Shown: one piece after another, positions 13,229 through 23,155 of the stretch
How positions within the stretch are numbered: the first letter of the stretch is position 1
How the letters are laid out: each line of letters opens with the position of its first letter
DNA from: a virus
IMG/VR virus record: IMGVR_UViG_3300025082_000022
Coordinates: 1 to 38,995 of that record
Length of the DNA: 38,995 nucleotides
Reading direction: 5' to 3' (one strand)
Notes under the pieces: model-generated
Databases searched by the model: none
The model's input: the letters and a program-made list of their open reading frames with translations, nothing else
Told to the model about the DNA's origin: nothing
Made by a program: the position numbers and the translations under genes

Positions 13229-14908
13229 TTATTTTTCTGAATTTGATGCTCTGGACACGGCGATTGGTGCAATTTTTTCCGCCAAGGCTGATGCTCCCCT
13301 TGCTGTGCCGGGGATTGCCCCTGCCGCTTTTACTCCAGCCACACCCCCTAGTCGGGGAGACGCGGCAACCGCTAGCGCTGTAGCGGCTAATGGGCTCGGC
13401 CTAGTAGCAATTAGACTCCCTCTTAATATGTTCATTGCTCCCTGCAATCCTCCAGAACCGCCCCCTAGCCCTGGCGCAATTTGGCTAAAGACATCTCTTG
13501 CATTCGCTGCGCGTATTTGGTCCATAAACTTAAATCCCTTAGGAGCAAGCTCGTTAACCTCCTCAAACAGGCTTTGTGTTGAAAGATCTTTTCTATATAG
13601 ATTTTTTAAGTTTCTTGCGACATTCTTGTCCCCCAACTGTGTACGTATTCTGTCCTCAATATTTTTTATTTTTGAAAATCGGTCATTTGCAGCCGCATAA
13701 CCAGTGCTAACCGCTCTTAATTCTTGATTAACAGCGTTCCCAATTTGCTTTAATATTCCCTGCCCTTCGGTGGAGGCCTTTGAAACGGTTTGAGAAGGAA
13801 AGCTTCTGCTGGGCAATTCATTCCATATTTTTCTTTTTATAACATGCATTTTCCCTGGGCTCATTTGCCCGCCGTTTGCGGAAAGCTTTTTTCTGATTTC
13901 ATCAATAATCTTTATGTCTGCCTTCTTTAACGCAGTCTCTCCCTCAAAGGAACTTTGATTCAGAAGGTCATCCACTTTGTCTAACGCTCTTGATGTATCA
14001 ATTTTTTGTTCAATACCCCTCAGCGCTTTGGTTTCAGCCCCTACAGCCGACCCTGCTTCTCGACTAATGTGAAGCATTGCCTTCTGAGCCCGCTTTCCGA
14101 TTGCGTCAAAAGTTCTTTGGCTATCAAATGGCCCCTTAAAAATACTTTTTCCTTGTAGCTCCCGCTCAAGGGCAAACGAATAGTCTTTAGCCGGAATACC
14201 ATTTAAAACCTCGTTTATTTTCGCCACTGACTTTTTACTAACTGAGGCTAATTTCCCCGCTAACGCTTTAACCTGCCCGGTGGCTATAGGCAGCGCCAGA
14301 GCAACGGCCCCAGCGCTTACTCCTGCGTCTAGGGCCTCTCTGGCGGCGCTTTCCAAATTTTCACCCTGAGCCAATTCCTCGACAAACCGAGAACCGGAAA
14401 TTACGCCTGTCGCGCTGCCGGCTCCCGCAATCGCCTTAACCGCTTTGGCTACTTTAGCGCCTTTAAACACTGGGTTTAATTTTTGTAGCGAACCCAACAA
14501 CTTGGTTCCTTTTGCCGCAGGAACGACCCACGGCGCAAATCTGGCAACGCTTTCAAGCGTCTTTTTTGCGTCATCTCCAATATTTTCGATAACCGACTCA
14601 AACTGTGACGCTCCACGCTCAAGTTGTTCCTGCCTAGTTGTGATTTTCCTTTGCACCCTTTCCTCGACGGATTCTCCCGGCGCTAATGCTTGGAATTTTG
14701 ATAATATTTTTCCAACGGTTGTACCTTGAAATTGCTCCCATTGTTGTTGTCGAGATTGTAGCTTATGCATGCGCGGATCCTCAGATCTCGGCCGCCCATT
14801 ATTTGTCAATTGGCTAAAAATACCCTCTAATTCTTTTTCGCTTGGAACAGAGGCCCCCTCTAATTCAAGTATCCGCCCGTCTGGTGATTCAACTTCATAT
14901 ACTGGCAT
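13229..14908 (-). CDS. Large ejection / internal virion protein
   Basis: 559 residues. It opens with MPVYEVESPDGRILELEG, a beta hairpin found at the N-terminus of many podovirus internal proteins, then a long helical body. Ala/Gly-rich hydrophobic patches occur at about 120-215 (APWVVPAAKG, AGAGSATGVISG, AGAVALALPIATG) and near the C-terminus (about 500-545). Amphipathic helices with Ala-rich segments suit a protein that passes through the portal and lines the trans-envelope channel during DNA ejection. It is third in a run of three such genes between tail and lysis modules, the P22 gp7-gp20-gp16 arrangement. Its ATG overlaps the upstream stop (TAATG). Confidence 0.65.
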   Translation of the reverse strand: MPVYEVESPDGRILELEGASVPSEKELEGIFSQLTNNGRPRSEDPRMHKLQSRQQQWEQFQGTTVGKILSKFQALAPGESVEERVQRKITTRQEQLERGASQFESVIENIGDDAKKTLESVARFAPWVVPAAKGTKLLGSLQKLNPVFKGAKVAKAVKAIAGAGSATGVISGSRFVEELAQGENLESAAREALDAGVSAGAVALALPIATGQVKALAGKLASVSKKSVAKINEVLNGIPAKDYSFALERELQGKSIFKGPFDSQRTFDAIGKRAQKAMLHISREAGSAVGAETKALRGIEQKIDTSRALDKVDDLLNQSSFEGETALKKADIKIIDEIRKKLSANGGQMSPGKMHVIKRKIWNELPSRSFPSQTVSKASTEGQGILKQIGNAVNQELRAVSTGYAAANDRFSKIKNIEDRIRTQLGDKNVARNLKNLYRKDLSTQSLFEEVNELAPKGFKFMDQIRAANARDVFSQIAPGLGGGSGGLQGAMNILRGSLIATRPSPLAATALAVAASPRLGGVAGVKAAGAIPGTARGASALAEKIAPIAVSRASNSEK

Positions 14909-16068
14909 TATTTTACCCTAACTTTGAACCGACCCACTTGAGTTACATTGGACTTGCCAGAGCCTGCCCCTCCTTCATTTGAAAAAAGGCCTTCAAAATC
15001 CTCTTCGTTTATTTGAGAGATCCCACCTACAATCCTTTCAGGATCAACCCCCGACCGCCCGGCCTCTTCAGTGAAGAACGCCAGCTTTGAATCTACTAGC
15101 GCCTTTTGGCCTTGTTGAAGTAATATCGCCGTTCTTACAATCTCTTGTCTTTCGGGGTCTGTGAGCCCGACACCACCCTCTCTTAATTTTTCTAAAGCAC
15201 CCTGGGCTTTAGCTAAAGCGGCTTGGCCTTGAGGAGTCCTGGCAAATTCCGATTCCCTAACAACTGATCCTGGGTCCATCATCTTGTTAAAAGTAATAAC
15301 CAGGGCCTGATCTAAAGCATTTTTGCTAGCGGCTTTATCAGGGTTGTTTTTAAAATCCCTAAAAACATTAGCCATCCGGCTAACAGCTTGGTTAATTTCC
15401 GAGGCAGATTTAACCACCGGGTCCGATTGAACTTCTTTCCGCAGTAATTGAACGAATTTGTTGCTCTTAATGGAATCGCCCTTAGAGGAGCCCAGCTCAA
15501 CATTGCCCTTTAATTCGCCAGTATCAAGATCGATTGAAAATTTAGCATTCTCGCCTACTTGAGCGCCAGCTTGTTGTAAAAATGGGAATTGCTCCAAATG
15601 ACCTTCATCCACGACTCTATCAAATGAAACCGCATTCTGGGACACATCAATGTCATCGACTTGTTCTAAAACCCCTGAAATTTCCGGAGTTCCTGCGAAA
15701 TCCTGTTTTCGTTTATTGAGCCATGCCCTAGCGGCATTATTGTCCCCAAGCTCTTTAAGCAGCCCATATTCGGACTTAAACTGATTAAATACAGCCTGTT
15801 TTTGATCCTGTTCAGCTTTTTGTTTTCTTTGAACACGCTGCTCCCCTAGAGCCATTAATCTCGCTCCTAATTCGGGCTTACCGAATCGAAGAGCAAGGTT
15901 GCCAGCCGCCGCCTCTTGGGTAGACCCTTCAGGAATATTTCCTTCTGCAATTGATCTTAATCCCCTGCTAAAACCCACCTGTTGACGAAGTGCCTGCCCC
16001 TCCCGAAATGAGTCAATTAAATCCACGGGCTTGTTTAATCGTCTAAACGCTTCAAATCCAAATGACAT
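14908..16068 (-). CDS. Ejection / internal virion protein
   Basis: 386 residues, mostly helical and soluble. The region around 270-335 has ALVITFNKMMDPGSVVRE, then EFARTPQGQAALAKAQG and GGVGLTDPERQEI, a signature common in internal virion proteins of short-tailed phages. The C-terminus is Gly/Ser-rich with a final basic strand (VTQVGRFKVRVK). AAAGGA precedes the ATG. It lies between the two other ejection-type genes. Assigned from motif memory and position; the precise counterpart in P22 cannot be fixed. Confidence 0.68.
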   Translation of the reverse strand: MSFGFEAFRRLNKPVDLIDSFREGQALRQQVGFSRGLRSIAEGNIPEGSTQEAAAGNLALRFGKPELGARLMALGEQRVQRKQKAEQDQKQAVFNQFKSEYGLLKELGDNNAARAWLNKRKQDFAGTPEISGVLEQVDDIDVSQNAVSFDRVVDEGHLEQFPFLQQAGAQVGENAKFSIDLDTGELKGNVELGSSKGDSIKSNKFVQLLRKEVQSDPVVKSASEINQAVSRMANVFRDFKNNPDKAASKNALDQALVITFNKMMDPGSVVRESEFARTPQGQAALAKAQGALEKLREGGVGLTDPERQEIVRTAILLQQGQKALVDSKLAFFTEEAGRSGVDPERIVGGISQINEEDFEGLFSNEGGAGSGKSNVTQVGRFKVRVK

Positions 16069-16097
16069 TACAATTCCTTTCTATACATCAATAACCC

Positions 16098-16751
16098 CTA
16101 TTTTTTAAAAATGCTTCCAGGGTTCTGGTTCTTAAAATCAAAACCCGAAAACCCTTTTTTAAAAATGCTTCCAGGGTTCTGGTTCTTAAAATCAAAACCC
16201 GAAAACCCTGTCCCTTTTAGACCAAGATCAAACAAACCCCCAATAGCATTCGAATTCGCCACCCCTTTCTCTAACTCGGCAGAGGTTTGGAATAGCCCCA
16301 GATTTTGCAAAACATTTCCTTGTCTTGCGGATTGATTTCCAATTGTTTGGGTATTTAATCCGAGTGTATCCTGGCCTATTCCTAACGCCCGGCTTATAAG
16401 CTGGTCTCGTCGTCCTTGCTCACTATCAATTAGCCGCTGAGTAAGGTTTAAATCCCTTCGGATAGCAGACCCGCTATTTAATGCCCCCAGAGACGCCAAC
16501 CTTTGATTTAAAGCCCTGTTTGCCTCTGACTGTCTAAACCGAAAAGAGTCCGTAGCCGTCAGGGGGCTTGAAATCTCCCGGCTTACCGCGCTTACCGCCC
16601 CTTTTCCTAACCCAAGAAACGGCGCTTGGGCCTCTTGTTGGGCGCTAAAAAACCGCTCGTTCTGGGCCAAAAGATCATCTGCTGTTCTTTTTTGAACTTT
16701 AGTAGCCTTGTTTATGGCTTTTCGTTGTTCTTTCGCACTAAATGCTGACAT
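16098..16751 (-). CDS. Small ejection / tail-associated virion protein with duplicated C-terminus
   Basis: 217 residues. The N-terminal half is helical and rich in Gln/Ala/Arg (KEQRKAINKATKVQKRTADDLLAQNERFF). The middle carries the RQSEANRALNQRLASLGALNSGSA motif seen in DNA-injection proteins of short-tailed phages. The last 36 residues are two exact copies of an 18-residue unit (GFSGFDFKNQNPGSIFKK), produced by a 54-bp tandem duplication. GGAGG precedes the ATG. It overlaps the acetyltransferase gene by 14 bases. Confidence 0.65.
   Translation of the reverse strand: MSAFSAKEQRKAINKATKVQKRTADDLLAQNERFFSAQQEAQAPFLGLGKGAVSAVSREISSPLTATDSFRFRQSEANRALNQRLASLGALNSGSAIRRDLNLTQRLIDSEQGRRDQLISRALGIGQDTLGLNTQTIGNQSARQGNVLQNLGLFQTSAELEKGVANSNAIGGLFDLGLKGTGFSGFDFKNQNPGSIFKKGFSGFDFKNQNPGSIFKK
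16101..16208 (-). repeat. Exact 54-bp tandem duplication
   Basis: 16101-16154 and 16155-16208 are identical. The unit length is divisible by three, so the reading frame survives and 18 residues are duplicated at the protein C-terminus. Absence of any mismatch indicates a very recent event, or slippage between replication cycles. Confidence 0.92.
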
Positions 16752-17220
16752 GACTTATCCTCCTTTTATAAATTGAATCCACTCTCGAGAATTCATTTCG
16801 TTTTAAAAATTTCCCTACGCTTTCACCAAAATCAATGGTTTCGGGTAGTGAAACAGTGATTAATGAAATCCCCATCTCTTTAAGAACCCGAACAGATTCT
16901 TTAAGTAAGGTCATAAACAACTTGCCTCTATAGACCGCCGGCTTGCCTTTTTTGACATACCAGACATGCTCAGAAGCGCACATTTCTTTATGGTTGTATG
17001 GGCTGTAATTGATTTGGAAGAAGATTAAGCCATCTATTTGTCCTTCAACGTCGCTAATAATAGGCAAATATTCTGTAGAGGCGGCGATTTCTTCGATATA
17101 CTTACGAGTATCGCCCTCGCGATACGTATAGCCCCTAGACGCCATGTCTACGGCATCGAAGTGCTCTTTTGCAATCGCCATAACCCCATCTAAATCTTTT
17201 TCTTTCATTGTTCTAAGCAC
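16738..17220 (-). CDS. GNAT-family N-acetyltransferase in the virion module
   Basis: 160 residues from GTG 17220, which overlaps the upstream TAG (TAGTG) and has GGGAGGAG upstream. The fold order is GNAT: LRTMKEKDLDGVMAIAKEHF (strand 1, helix 1), a central antiparallel pair (EYLPIISDVEGQIDGLIFFQINY), a strand ending HVWYVKKGKPAVYRGKLFMTLLKESVRVLKEMG where the acetyl-CoA loop (Arg/Gln-x2-Gly-x-Gly/Ala) is replaced by YRGKLF, and ITVSLPE as the next strand. Similar genes occur among tail or internal-protein genes of podoviruses. Substrate unknown; the motif A loop is degenerate, so activity is not certain. Confidence 0.75.
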   Translation of the reverse strand: MLRTMKEKDLDGVMAIAKEHFDAVDMASRGYTYREGDTRKYIEEIAASTEYLPIISDVEGQIDGLIFFQINYSPYNHKEMCASEHVWYVKKGKPAVYRGKLFMTLLKESVRVLKEMGISLITVSLPETIDFGESVGKFLKRNEFSRVDSIYKRRISHVSI

Positions 17221-18680
17221 TACAAAAACTCCTCCCAATTAAATGCGCATAAAACATCAGTGGTCCCACTGGACGCCTCTACGCTTACGGACAACGAGTC
17301 TCCCGGGTTTAATGTAAAAGACGCCTCGGTTAAATCAATAATTTTCCCGTCTGCCTTTGACAGGCCAAAGGCAAATTGTAAGTTGCCCCCCGAAATTGCA
17401 GTGCTCGAAGAATCCTTTGCGGCCACAGACGTGTTTGTGGAGATATCCGAAAATGAGCTACCAGTCAAAATTGCGTTTGTTCTAAATCTAATTGTCGCGG
17501 GCTTTGTCCCGTCTATAGAGGCCGATGAAAAAATTAGCTTTATTTGCGACCTATTGAGGCCCCCTTGATATACGACCTTATTAAGTATCGTTAAAATGGG
17601 CGTTTCTGTGGTCCCGATTCCGGCGGCGGCGGCGACCGCCCCATGATGAATATGGCCATTCCCAAGGGCCCCCTCAACAAAAGCCGCAAATGATGGCGTA
17701 TAGCCTACTATATCCGAGGTGTTTGACGTGTTGCTTACAAAAGCGCTCAAAGGCAACGTTGGGTTTTTAAAAGTTACGCTAGTTGAGGAGTTTGCATATT
17801 TTATTGCATGTACAGCTTGAAAAGCCCCGGATTCAGGGGCCTCTAATGCAAAAGTTATTTGTCCATACCCGAGCCATTGATACTTTATTTGGTAAATATT
17901 CCCCTTTGTCTGGTCTAAGGTCATTCCGCTCGGCCCCGTCCCGTCCATAGGGTCAATATTCCAGGACGCCTGAGCCGTCCAATTGTCTGTCGCCGCGCTT
18001 CCTGCCAAAGTTTGAGCAAAGGAGCCAACGGCTGTTGTTGCCCCGCCCAATGAATATGTTCCAGTTCTTGAAGAGGCGTCGTAACTTTCAAATATAACGG
18101 TATCGCTACTAACAGAGGCCCTCCAGCCCCTCCCTAAATCGGAAAAGTCGTGTGCCGCAATTTCATTCGCCGTTATTGTCGTATCCCCGCTATTAGTGAC
18201 TGCCACAGTTGCGTCGGCGTCTCCATCTAGTGTTATTGTTATGTTCTCCGCTGTAGTGGAAGCGGTTGATACGGTCAGTGTCCTGACCTCCGGAACCCCT
18301 GATTCACGCCTAAGAACGCCAAACGATGTTCCGTTATAGCCAAAGTACAACCCATCGCCAGAGCTCCCCATGCCCTGCCCCTGACTGCTTCCGGTTACCC
18401 CTGTTGTCCAAATCCGTGTAAACCTACACACTGCGCCCTGCCCAGGCACATATCTCACTGGGATTTTTGATCTAAACTCGGCAGTTTGATTCGCGGCTGC
18501 GCCAGTTGAAAGTTTTGCCCTAGCCTCGTCAACTGTGATAGCTCCGTTATTGTTTCTTGTTTCGATAATTTCCTCGTTTATATTGTGCGGAAACAATAAT
18601 TGGACAATGGGGGTAAGCGAGGAGGTGCTTAACTCGCCAAATGCTGTTTTCGGGGCTTTCTCATTAGGTATAAATGTCAT
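17220..18680 (-). CDS. Large beta-rich virion structural protein
   Basis: 486 residues. The N-terminal third (SSLTPIVQLLFPHNINEEIIET, then GQGAVCRFTRIWTTG...GLYFGYNGTSFGVLRR) resembles a family of phage structural proteins with a GYNGTxFGxLRR signature. The middle is a Ser/Thr/Gly-rich segment (LTVSTASTTAENITITLDGDADA) like an inserted immunoglobulin-like or fibre domain. No transmembrane or enzymatic motif. Encoded between the fibre protein and acetyltransferase; tail or capsid-surface role inferred. Confidence 0.55.
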   Translation of the reverse strand: MTFIPNEKAPKTAFGELSTSSLTPIVQLLFPHNINEEIIETRNNNGAITVDEARAKLSTGAAANQTAEFRSKIPVRYVPGQGAVCRFTRIWTTGVTGSSQGQGMGSSGDGLYFGYNGTSFGVLRRESGVPEVRTLTVSTASTTAENITITLDGDADATVAVTNSGDTTITANEIAAHDFSDLGRGWRASVSSDTVIFESYDASSRTGTYSLGGATTAVGSFAQTLAGSAATDNWTAQASWNIDPMDGTGPSGMTLDQTKGNIYQIKYQWLGYGQITFALEAPESGAFQAVHAIKYANSSTSVTFKNPTLPLSAFVSNTSNTSDIVGYTPSFAAFVEGALGNGHIHHGAVAAAAGIGTTETPILTILNKVVYQGGLNRSQIKLIFSSASIDGTKPATIRFRTNAILTGSSFSDISTNTSVAAKDSSSTAISGGNLQFAFGLSKADGKIIDLTEASFTLNPGDSLSVSVEASSGTTDVLCAFNWEEFL

Positions 18681-18695
18681 CTTTCAATCCTTTTT

Positions 18696-19454
18696 TTAGT
18701 ATGTAAACCAGTTTGAGCCGTCTGTATAAACCGATACTGAAACATAATTGGTCGTAACAACTTGAGTTAAAGCGCCATCTATTGTTTCAGCCCCGTTGCC
18801 ATCTATTGTTATATTGTTTGCCAAAGCATTCCCTGACTCGTCCTTTATTATGTAGACGGTCCCTTCTCCCGCTGTCGCTGCGACTGGTAGATTAATGGTT
18901 ATCGCGACGCTACTTGTATCAACGCCAATTATAAAATCGCTAGAGAGAACGGTGTATGGGGATGACGATACTGAGGATCTATTATATTTCACCCCATTTA
19001 GAGTTTTATTAGTTAAAGTTTGAGTATCGGTTGTGCCAACAACGCTCCCTGTTACCCCATGAACGCCACTGGACGGGCTATCAACCTCAGAGCCATGAGC
19101 AAGATTGCTTATTGTATTGTTATCACCATCTATAGTTTTGTTAGTTAATATTTGCGTATCGCTTGTTCCAACAACATTTCCCGATACGCCATGGACCCCA
19201 GTAGCGTCGGCCATATGCGTATCAATTTGGGCATGTGTCTTTGTTCCTATGCTGGTTAAGTCTGCGTGACTTCTTGTTTCTAAGTCTGCGAGATCGGAAT
19301 CCTCCTTATTTATGGCCGACCATGGAACGCTTGCCGTGCCATCTATAAGCTGAACAACACCATCTATGCGCCGCTTAAGCTCGATCCTCCATTTCTCTAG
19401 CTCTCTTAGGTCTTTAAATTTAGGGATTGGCGGCAAGTTTGGGGAGACAGTCAT
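18696..19454 (-). CDS. Tail fibre-like protein with repeat units
   Basis: 252 residues from ATG 19454, which overlaps the upstream TGA (ATGA) and has GGAGG ten bases before it. The N-terminal 40 residues are an anchor ([25 protein letters not shown]). The middle contains two copies of a unit [23 protein letters not shown] / [23 protein letters not shown], split by a short linker, a pattern of trimeric phage fibres. The end ([26 protein letters not shown]...[11 protein letters not shown]) is a common fibre tip domain. Adsorption role inferred. Confidence 0.65.
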   Translation of the reverse strand: MTVSPNLPPIPKFKDLRELEKWRIELKRRIDGVVQLIDGTASVPWSAINKEDSDLADLETRSHADLTSIGTKTHAQIDTHMADATGVHGVSGNVVGTSDTQILTNKTIDGDNNTISNLAHGSEVDSPSSGVHGVTGSVVGTTDTQTLTNKTLNGVKYNRSSVSSSPYTVLSSDFIIGVDTSSVAITINLPVAATAGEGTVYIIKDESGNALANNITIDGNGAETIDGALTQVVTTNYVSVSVYTDGSNWFTY

Positions 19455-20866
19455 TGAGGCATTACCTCCACCCATTCTGATGCGCCAACTAAAGAGAATG
19501 GCACGGAGTCCGTGATAACAAATTCATATTGTCGGGACCGGTACATTCCCATTGGCTCAAATACAATATAAAACTCTTTGTCGCCTAATAGCCCTAAGTC
19601 TCCATCGATATAGGTGCTCCAGTTTAAGTCCCCATCGTCTTTGTAGCGCACCTGCACAACCGGTGTCCCGGATGTTCCGTGGCCCCTTTTGACGGTAAGA
19701 ACAACCTTTCCGGATTTTTTTACCGCATTAGTTCCATGATTAATATTTCCGGTAGATCGTACAAGTCGGATAAAACTAGAGTCGTCATCGTATACAGAGC
19801 TTGATAATTTATATATTTTCCCGTCTATCCTACTCCCAACCAAATTGATACCCCATGGAGCCGAACTTTCGTAACAACTCCCAATCCATCTGTCATAGGT
19901 AGCGGTGCTTTGATCCCAAAGCCCCAGCCTAAACCAGGAATTTCTTTGATAGTCATATCCAAGGGTCAGGTTTTCTTCAAGAAAATTGAAAATTACAAAA
20001 TGGTTCCCATCAATAGTGATATTGAAACCCCGGACATCTTCGATTGACTCCTTTTGGCTTATAAACCGATCAAATGGAGTTGAGACTATTTTTGGAGTTC
20101 TCCCTTCAAGCATCGTAAATCTTTTGTCGTTGTCTAAGAAAAACATCGTGTTGTTCGCCTTTGTTAGACTATGCTTTGCACTTATCCCTCTTTCTGTGTA
20201 ACCCCCGTCTAAACGCGAAAAAGGAGTGACCCCGTCGTTATAATAAGTCTCTATAGACTGTGATCCAAAAAGAATCATTTCTCTATAATTCACATCTAAA
20301 GCTTGTATAAAATCTGGGTTTGCTTCAGCACTTGCGAAGTTTAGGGAGCTCCAGTCCGCAGGACTCGCCACTTCAGAATAAAAAAACGATCCGCTTAAGT
20401 TATTGTTTGCAATAATATAGCTGTCTAGAAAGGCCACATGGCTTACCTGGGTAGGCGCGTCGGTGTCAGAAATATTGGCCGTTGCAGTTGTTCCGTCCGT
20501 TAGCTGCATTTTTCCGCCGTTGGCTAAAACCAATGTCGTGCCATTGTCTGTAAAACTCACTGGGTTTTGTTTTAATAAAAGATCCCCTGTGATCTCAGAA
20601 AAGGTTCCGTCTTTATCGTCTATAGTAAATGTTCGACCGTCGGACACAGCTACAAATTTTTGCAACCTATCCCACCAATAAATCCCATCTATTCCAGTTT
20701 GAGGGCCCGTGCCTAAGTCGCAAAGCTCCTCTGTCCCTGGAAATCTATTTAAAGTCCCAGTTTCATCTAAATACCCGTTTATCAGCTCATCCGAAAATTC
20801 CCGCAAACTAATTGGGTCTACATTTTTATAGGCAGATTTAAAAAGTGGTAACTGGACTTCCTGCAT
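19451..20866 (-). CDS. P22 gp10-like tail / packaged-DNA stabilisation protein
   Basis: 471 residues, almost the length of P22 gp10. The pattern agrees with that family: an N-terminal [14 protein letters not shown] segment, repeated beta blades ([59 protein letters not shown]) where FG-x-S-IEYF/Y is characteristic, then [21 protein letters not shown] and a C-terminal beta domain ending [13 protein letters not shown]. Such proteins form a hub below the portal that keeps DNA in the head and joins the tail needle or spikes. Located beside the tailspike, as in P22-like phages. Confidence 0.72.
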   Translation of the reverse strand: MQEVQLPLFKSAYKNVDPISLREFSDELINGYLDETGTLNRFPGTEELCDLGTGPQTGIDGIYWWDRLQKFVAVSDGRTFTIDDKDGTFSEITGDLLLKQNPVSFTDNGTTLVLANGGKMQLTDGTTATANISDTDAPTQVSHVAFLDSYIIANNNLSGSFFYSEVASPADWSSLNFASAEANPDFIQALDVNYREMILFGSQSIETYYNDGVTPFSRLDGGYTERGISAKHSLTKANNTMFFLDNDKRFTMLEGRTPKIVSTPFDRFISQKESIEDVRGFNITIDGNHFVIFNFLEENLTLGYDYQRNSWFRLGLWDQSTATYDRWIGSCYESSAPWGINLVGSRIDGKIYKLSSSVYDDDSSFIRLVRSTGNINHGTNAVKKSGKVVLTVKRGHGTSGTPVVQVRYKDDGDLNWSTYIDGDLGLLGDKEFYIVFEPMGMYRSRQYEFVITDSVPFSLVGASEWVEVMPQ

Positions 20867-20873
20867 TTTTTTC

Positions 20874-23153
20874 CTATGGAGCTGAGGTGGTGTGTACCCA
20901 CGTCACGCCAGTTCCAGTAAGATCTAAATATTTATACCTAAGCGTCCCTCCGTCATCATGGCGAAAAATGAGCTTGTTTGATTTAAAATACAATTGTCCC
21001 TCGGTATCTTGCGTCGGATTTGTAGGGGTGCTAGAAAGCTCCACCAGACGTATCCCACCGTTCAATGTTTGCTCTCCCTCTAGGTAGGTTCTATATCCAG
21101 AAGAATTTACATGCCGCAAGCAAAGCTGGTCTTGTTCAACCGCTGAAATATCGCCATCGACATTGTTATCTAGGTTTCCTCCATCAACCACAATCCCCGA
21201 GGCAGTTAATAGAGATGTCACGACCCCCGAAGCCCCAGAGGTATCCCCGGAAATTGTATCCGCGGTGGTTGGGGTGCCGCTTGTGATGGTGTAAATTATG
21301 GTTGTTGTGGTCTCCCGATGAAAGGTGCCCGTAGCGCCAGAGCTTGAAAAGGATAAGTCTTCTCCGTCTTGAAATGTGCCCGTAATACCTGCGGAGCAAG
21401 TTGCGGTTTGTCCGCAAGCCATTCCATACCCTTGCCCGCCTCTTTGGGTAGCGATAGTTCCATTTAAAGCTCGGCATCCGATAAATTCCATGCCATTTCC
21501 GCCTGAGTCCTCAAGATGAAATCCGTTATAGAACCCATTTTGGGTTGCCCCATCATCCCAACTGTTATCGACGGCCAAGCACCCTGTAAGCATCATTCTG
21601 GAAGTGTTGGCGGCTGCCTGGAAAACAAACCCGTGCTGGGCATTCTTTGAAGCCGTGCAGCCAGTAACAGCCAGGCCCTGAGTTGTTGCAAATTGGAATC
21701 CGCTTTTAGAGTTGCTGACCGCATGGTTACCTGAAATGGTCATGTTTTTTATTCCGGTAATATTGAAGCCGAAATCAGTATTTCCGATGGCCATATTGTT
21801 GGAAAAAATAGAGTCTCGCCCCGGATGGTCCCCTAGCGTAGCGTCAAAAGTTCCTTTGACTTCGAACCCGTACAATGTGTTTCCCTGGGAAATGTTTCCT
21901 GAGACTATTGACTCAAGAAACCCGTTAAACAGATCAAAGCCGTCGCGTGTACAACCTTCTGCGTAGTTATCAATTAAAGAATTCCATTTTCCGTACCCTC
22001 TAACTTTAAATCCGTCAGTTCCACACGAATAGGCCTTGCACGAAATAATATCGGACTTTGTGACGCCCGAAAGGGTGAACCCTGTTTCCTGGACAGAGTC
22101 TACAACACAATTAATAATGGAGTGCCCATAGTTGCTAGAATAGTCGATTGCAGGGGTTTCATCAGAGTTGATTAGGTAAAACCCAAACGACCCGTTTGCA
22201 TAATAAACATCCTCTATAACACAATGCGTCGAATCCTGAACCCTTATCCCCATATCATTGTTTTGGTCTTGGTTTGAATCAATTTTAAACGTCTTAAAGT
22301 GGCAATTGGTCTTCGTAACCACATCAAACAAATATTGGTCTGTAGAAGATTGGTAGTGGTGCAATACTGACGCGTCTCTACCCTCCCCGCAAATAGTTGT
22401 ATTAGACGGGTATTGAATCTCGCCCGTTATTTTGTAGGTGCCTACCGGTATTTTTACTTTCCCATAAGCATCTACGGCCTCTTGGAAAGCTGTTTTACAC
22501 TCTGTACTGTCATCCCCAACGGCCCCCCAATACTGCGGATAAACATGCTCTATATATCCTGTCCCGAACACAACCGTTCCCGTGCCGTTCAAAGTGAATA
22601 TTTTGATTATTTCAGACTGTAAAGGCCCGTTCATTGTCAATGTCTTTGTGGTTGATATAGAGGCAATTGCTCCCGGGGCGAACATTAATGTAATGTTTTT
22701 GGGAACGGTGACATCCGCATCAATTGTCCAAGTGCCCGGCTTCAATAAAAGTCTTCTGACATTGGACCCAATATCGGTTATCGCGGCATTAATGGTTGAG
22801 GCGTCTAAGCTGCCATCCTCATAATCTGTCGCATCCACAAACGTATCTGTAGGGAAGCTATCAACCCTATATGTATTATCCGTAAAATCGTGCTGTAAGG
22901 TTGAGTCTGCGTCAGAAATCCGGATTCGTAATATGCCATCAAAATACACTTCCGTATCAAACATCCCCGCCGTGTTTAGTGATACAGACGTAACAGTGCT
23001 ACCTGTCTTGTCTGCCGCAGTATAAACAGCCTGAGCAGTCAAACCGCCAGGAACATAAAATTCTGCCGTTCCCCCACTTAGAACCAAGCCAGAATAGTTT
23101 CCGGTTACTCCTATGTAAGGGAAATTACTAATTTGAATTGCTCTTGCACCCAT
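20874..23153 (-). CDS. Tailspike with right-handed beta-helix (pectate-lyase-like) domain
   Basis: 759 residues. Residues 1-115 (GARAIQISNFPYIGVTGNYSGLVLSGGTAEFYVPGG) form an anchor resembling virion-binding heads. About 195-560 is a parallel beta-helix: QYWGAVGDDSTECKTAFQEAVDAYGKVKIPVGTYKIT is the typical entry motif, followed by repeated short turns such as SIINCVVDSVQETGFTLSGV and MTISGNHAVSNSKSGFQF. The C-terminal 170 residues include a Thr/Ser/Gly-rich stretch and a trimer end domain. Such spikes bind and often cut surface polysaccharide. No catalytic residues can be assigned from sequence alone. Confidence 0.85.
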   Translation of the reverse strand: MGARAIQISNFPYIGVTGNYSGLVLSGGTAEFYVPGGLTAQAVYTAADKTGSTVTSVSLNTAGMFDTEVYFDGILRIRISDADSTLQHDFTDNTYRVDSFPTDTFVDATDYEDGSLDASTINAAITDIGSNVRRLLLKPGTWTIDADVTVPKNITLMFAPGAIASISTTKTLTMNGPLQSEIIKIFTLNGTGTVVFGTGYIEHVYPQYWGAVGDDSTECKTAFQEAVDAYGKVKIPVGTYKITGEIQYPSNTTICGEGRDASVLHHYQSSTDQYLFDVVTKTNCHFKTFKIDSNQDQNNDMGIRVQDSTHCVIEDVYYANGSFGFYLINSDETPAIDYSSNYGHSIINCVVDSVQETGFTLSGVTKSDIISCKAYSCGTDGFKVRGYGKWNSLIDNYAEGCTRDGFDLFNGFLESIVSGNISQGNTLYGFEVKGTFDATLGDHPGRDSIFSNNMAIGNTDFGFNITGIKNMTISGNHAVSNSKSGFQFATTQGLAVTGCTASKNAQHGFVFQAAANTSRMMLTGCLAVDNSWDDGATQNGFYNGFHLEDSGGNGMEFIGCRALNGTIATQRGGQGYGMACGQTATCSAGITGTFQDGEDLSFSSSGATGTFHRETTTTIIYTITSGTPTTADTISGDTSGASGVVTSLLTASGIVVDGGNLDNNVDGDISAVEQDQLCLRHVNSSGYRTYLEGEQTLNGGIRLVELSSTPTNPTQDTEGQLYFKSNKLIFRHDDGGTLRYKYLDLTGTGVTWVHTTSAP

Positions 23154-23155
23154 TA

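Noticed and set aside
13305-14729. Open frames on the plus strand opposite the large ejection protein
   Set aside because: Pro/Ala/Ser-rich antisense shadows of the real minus-strand gene, with no ribosome-binding sites or domain patterns.
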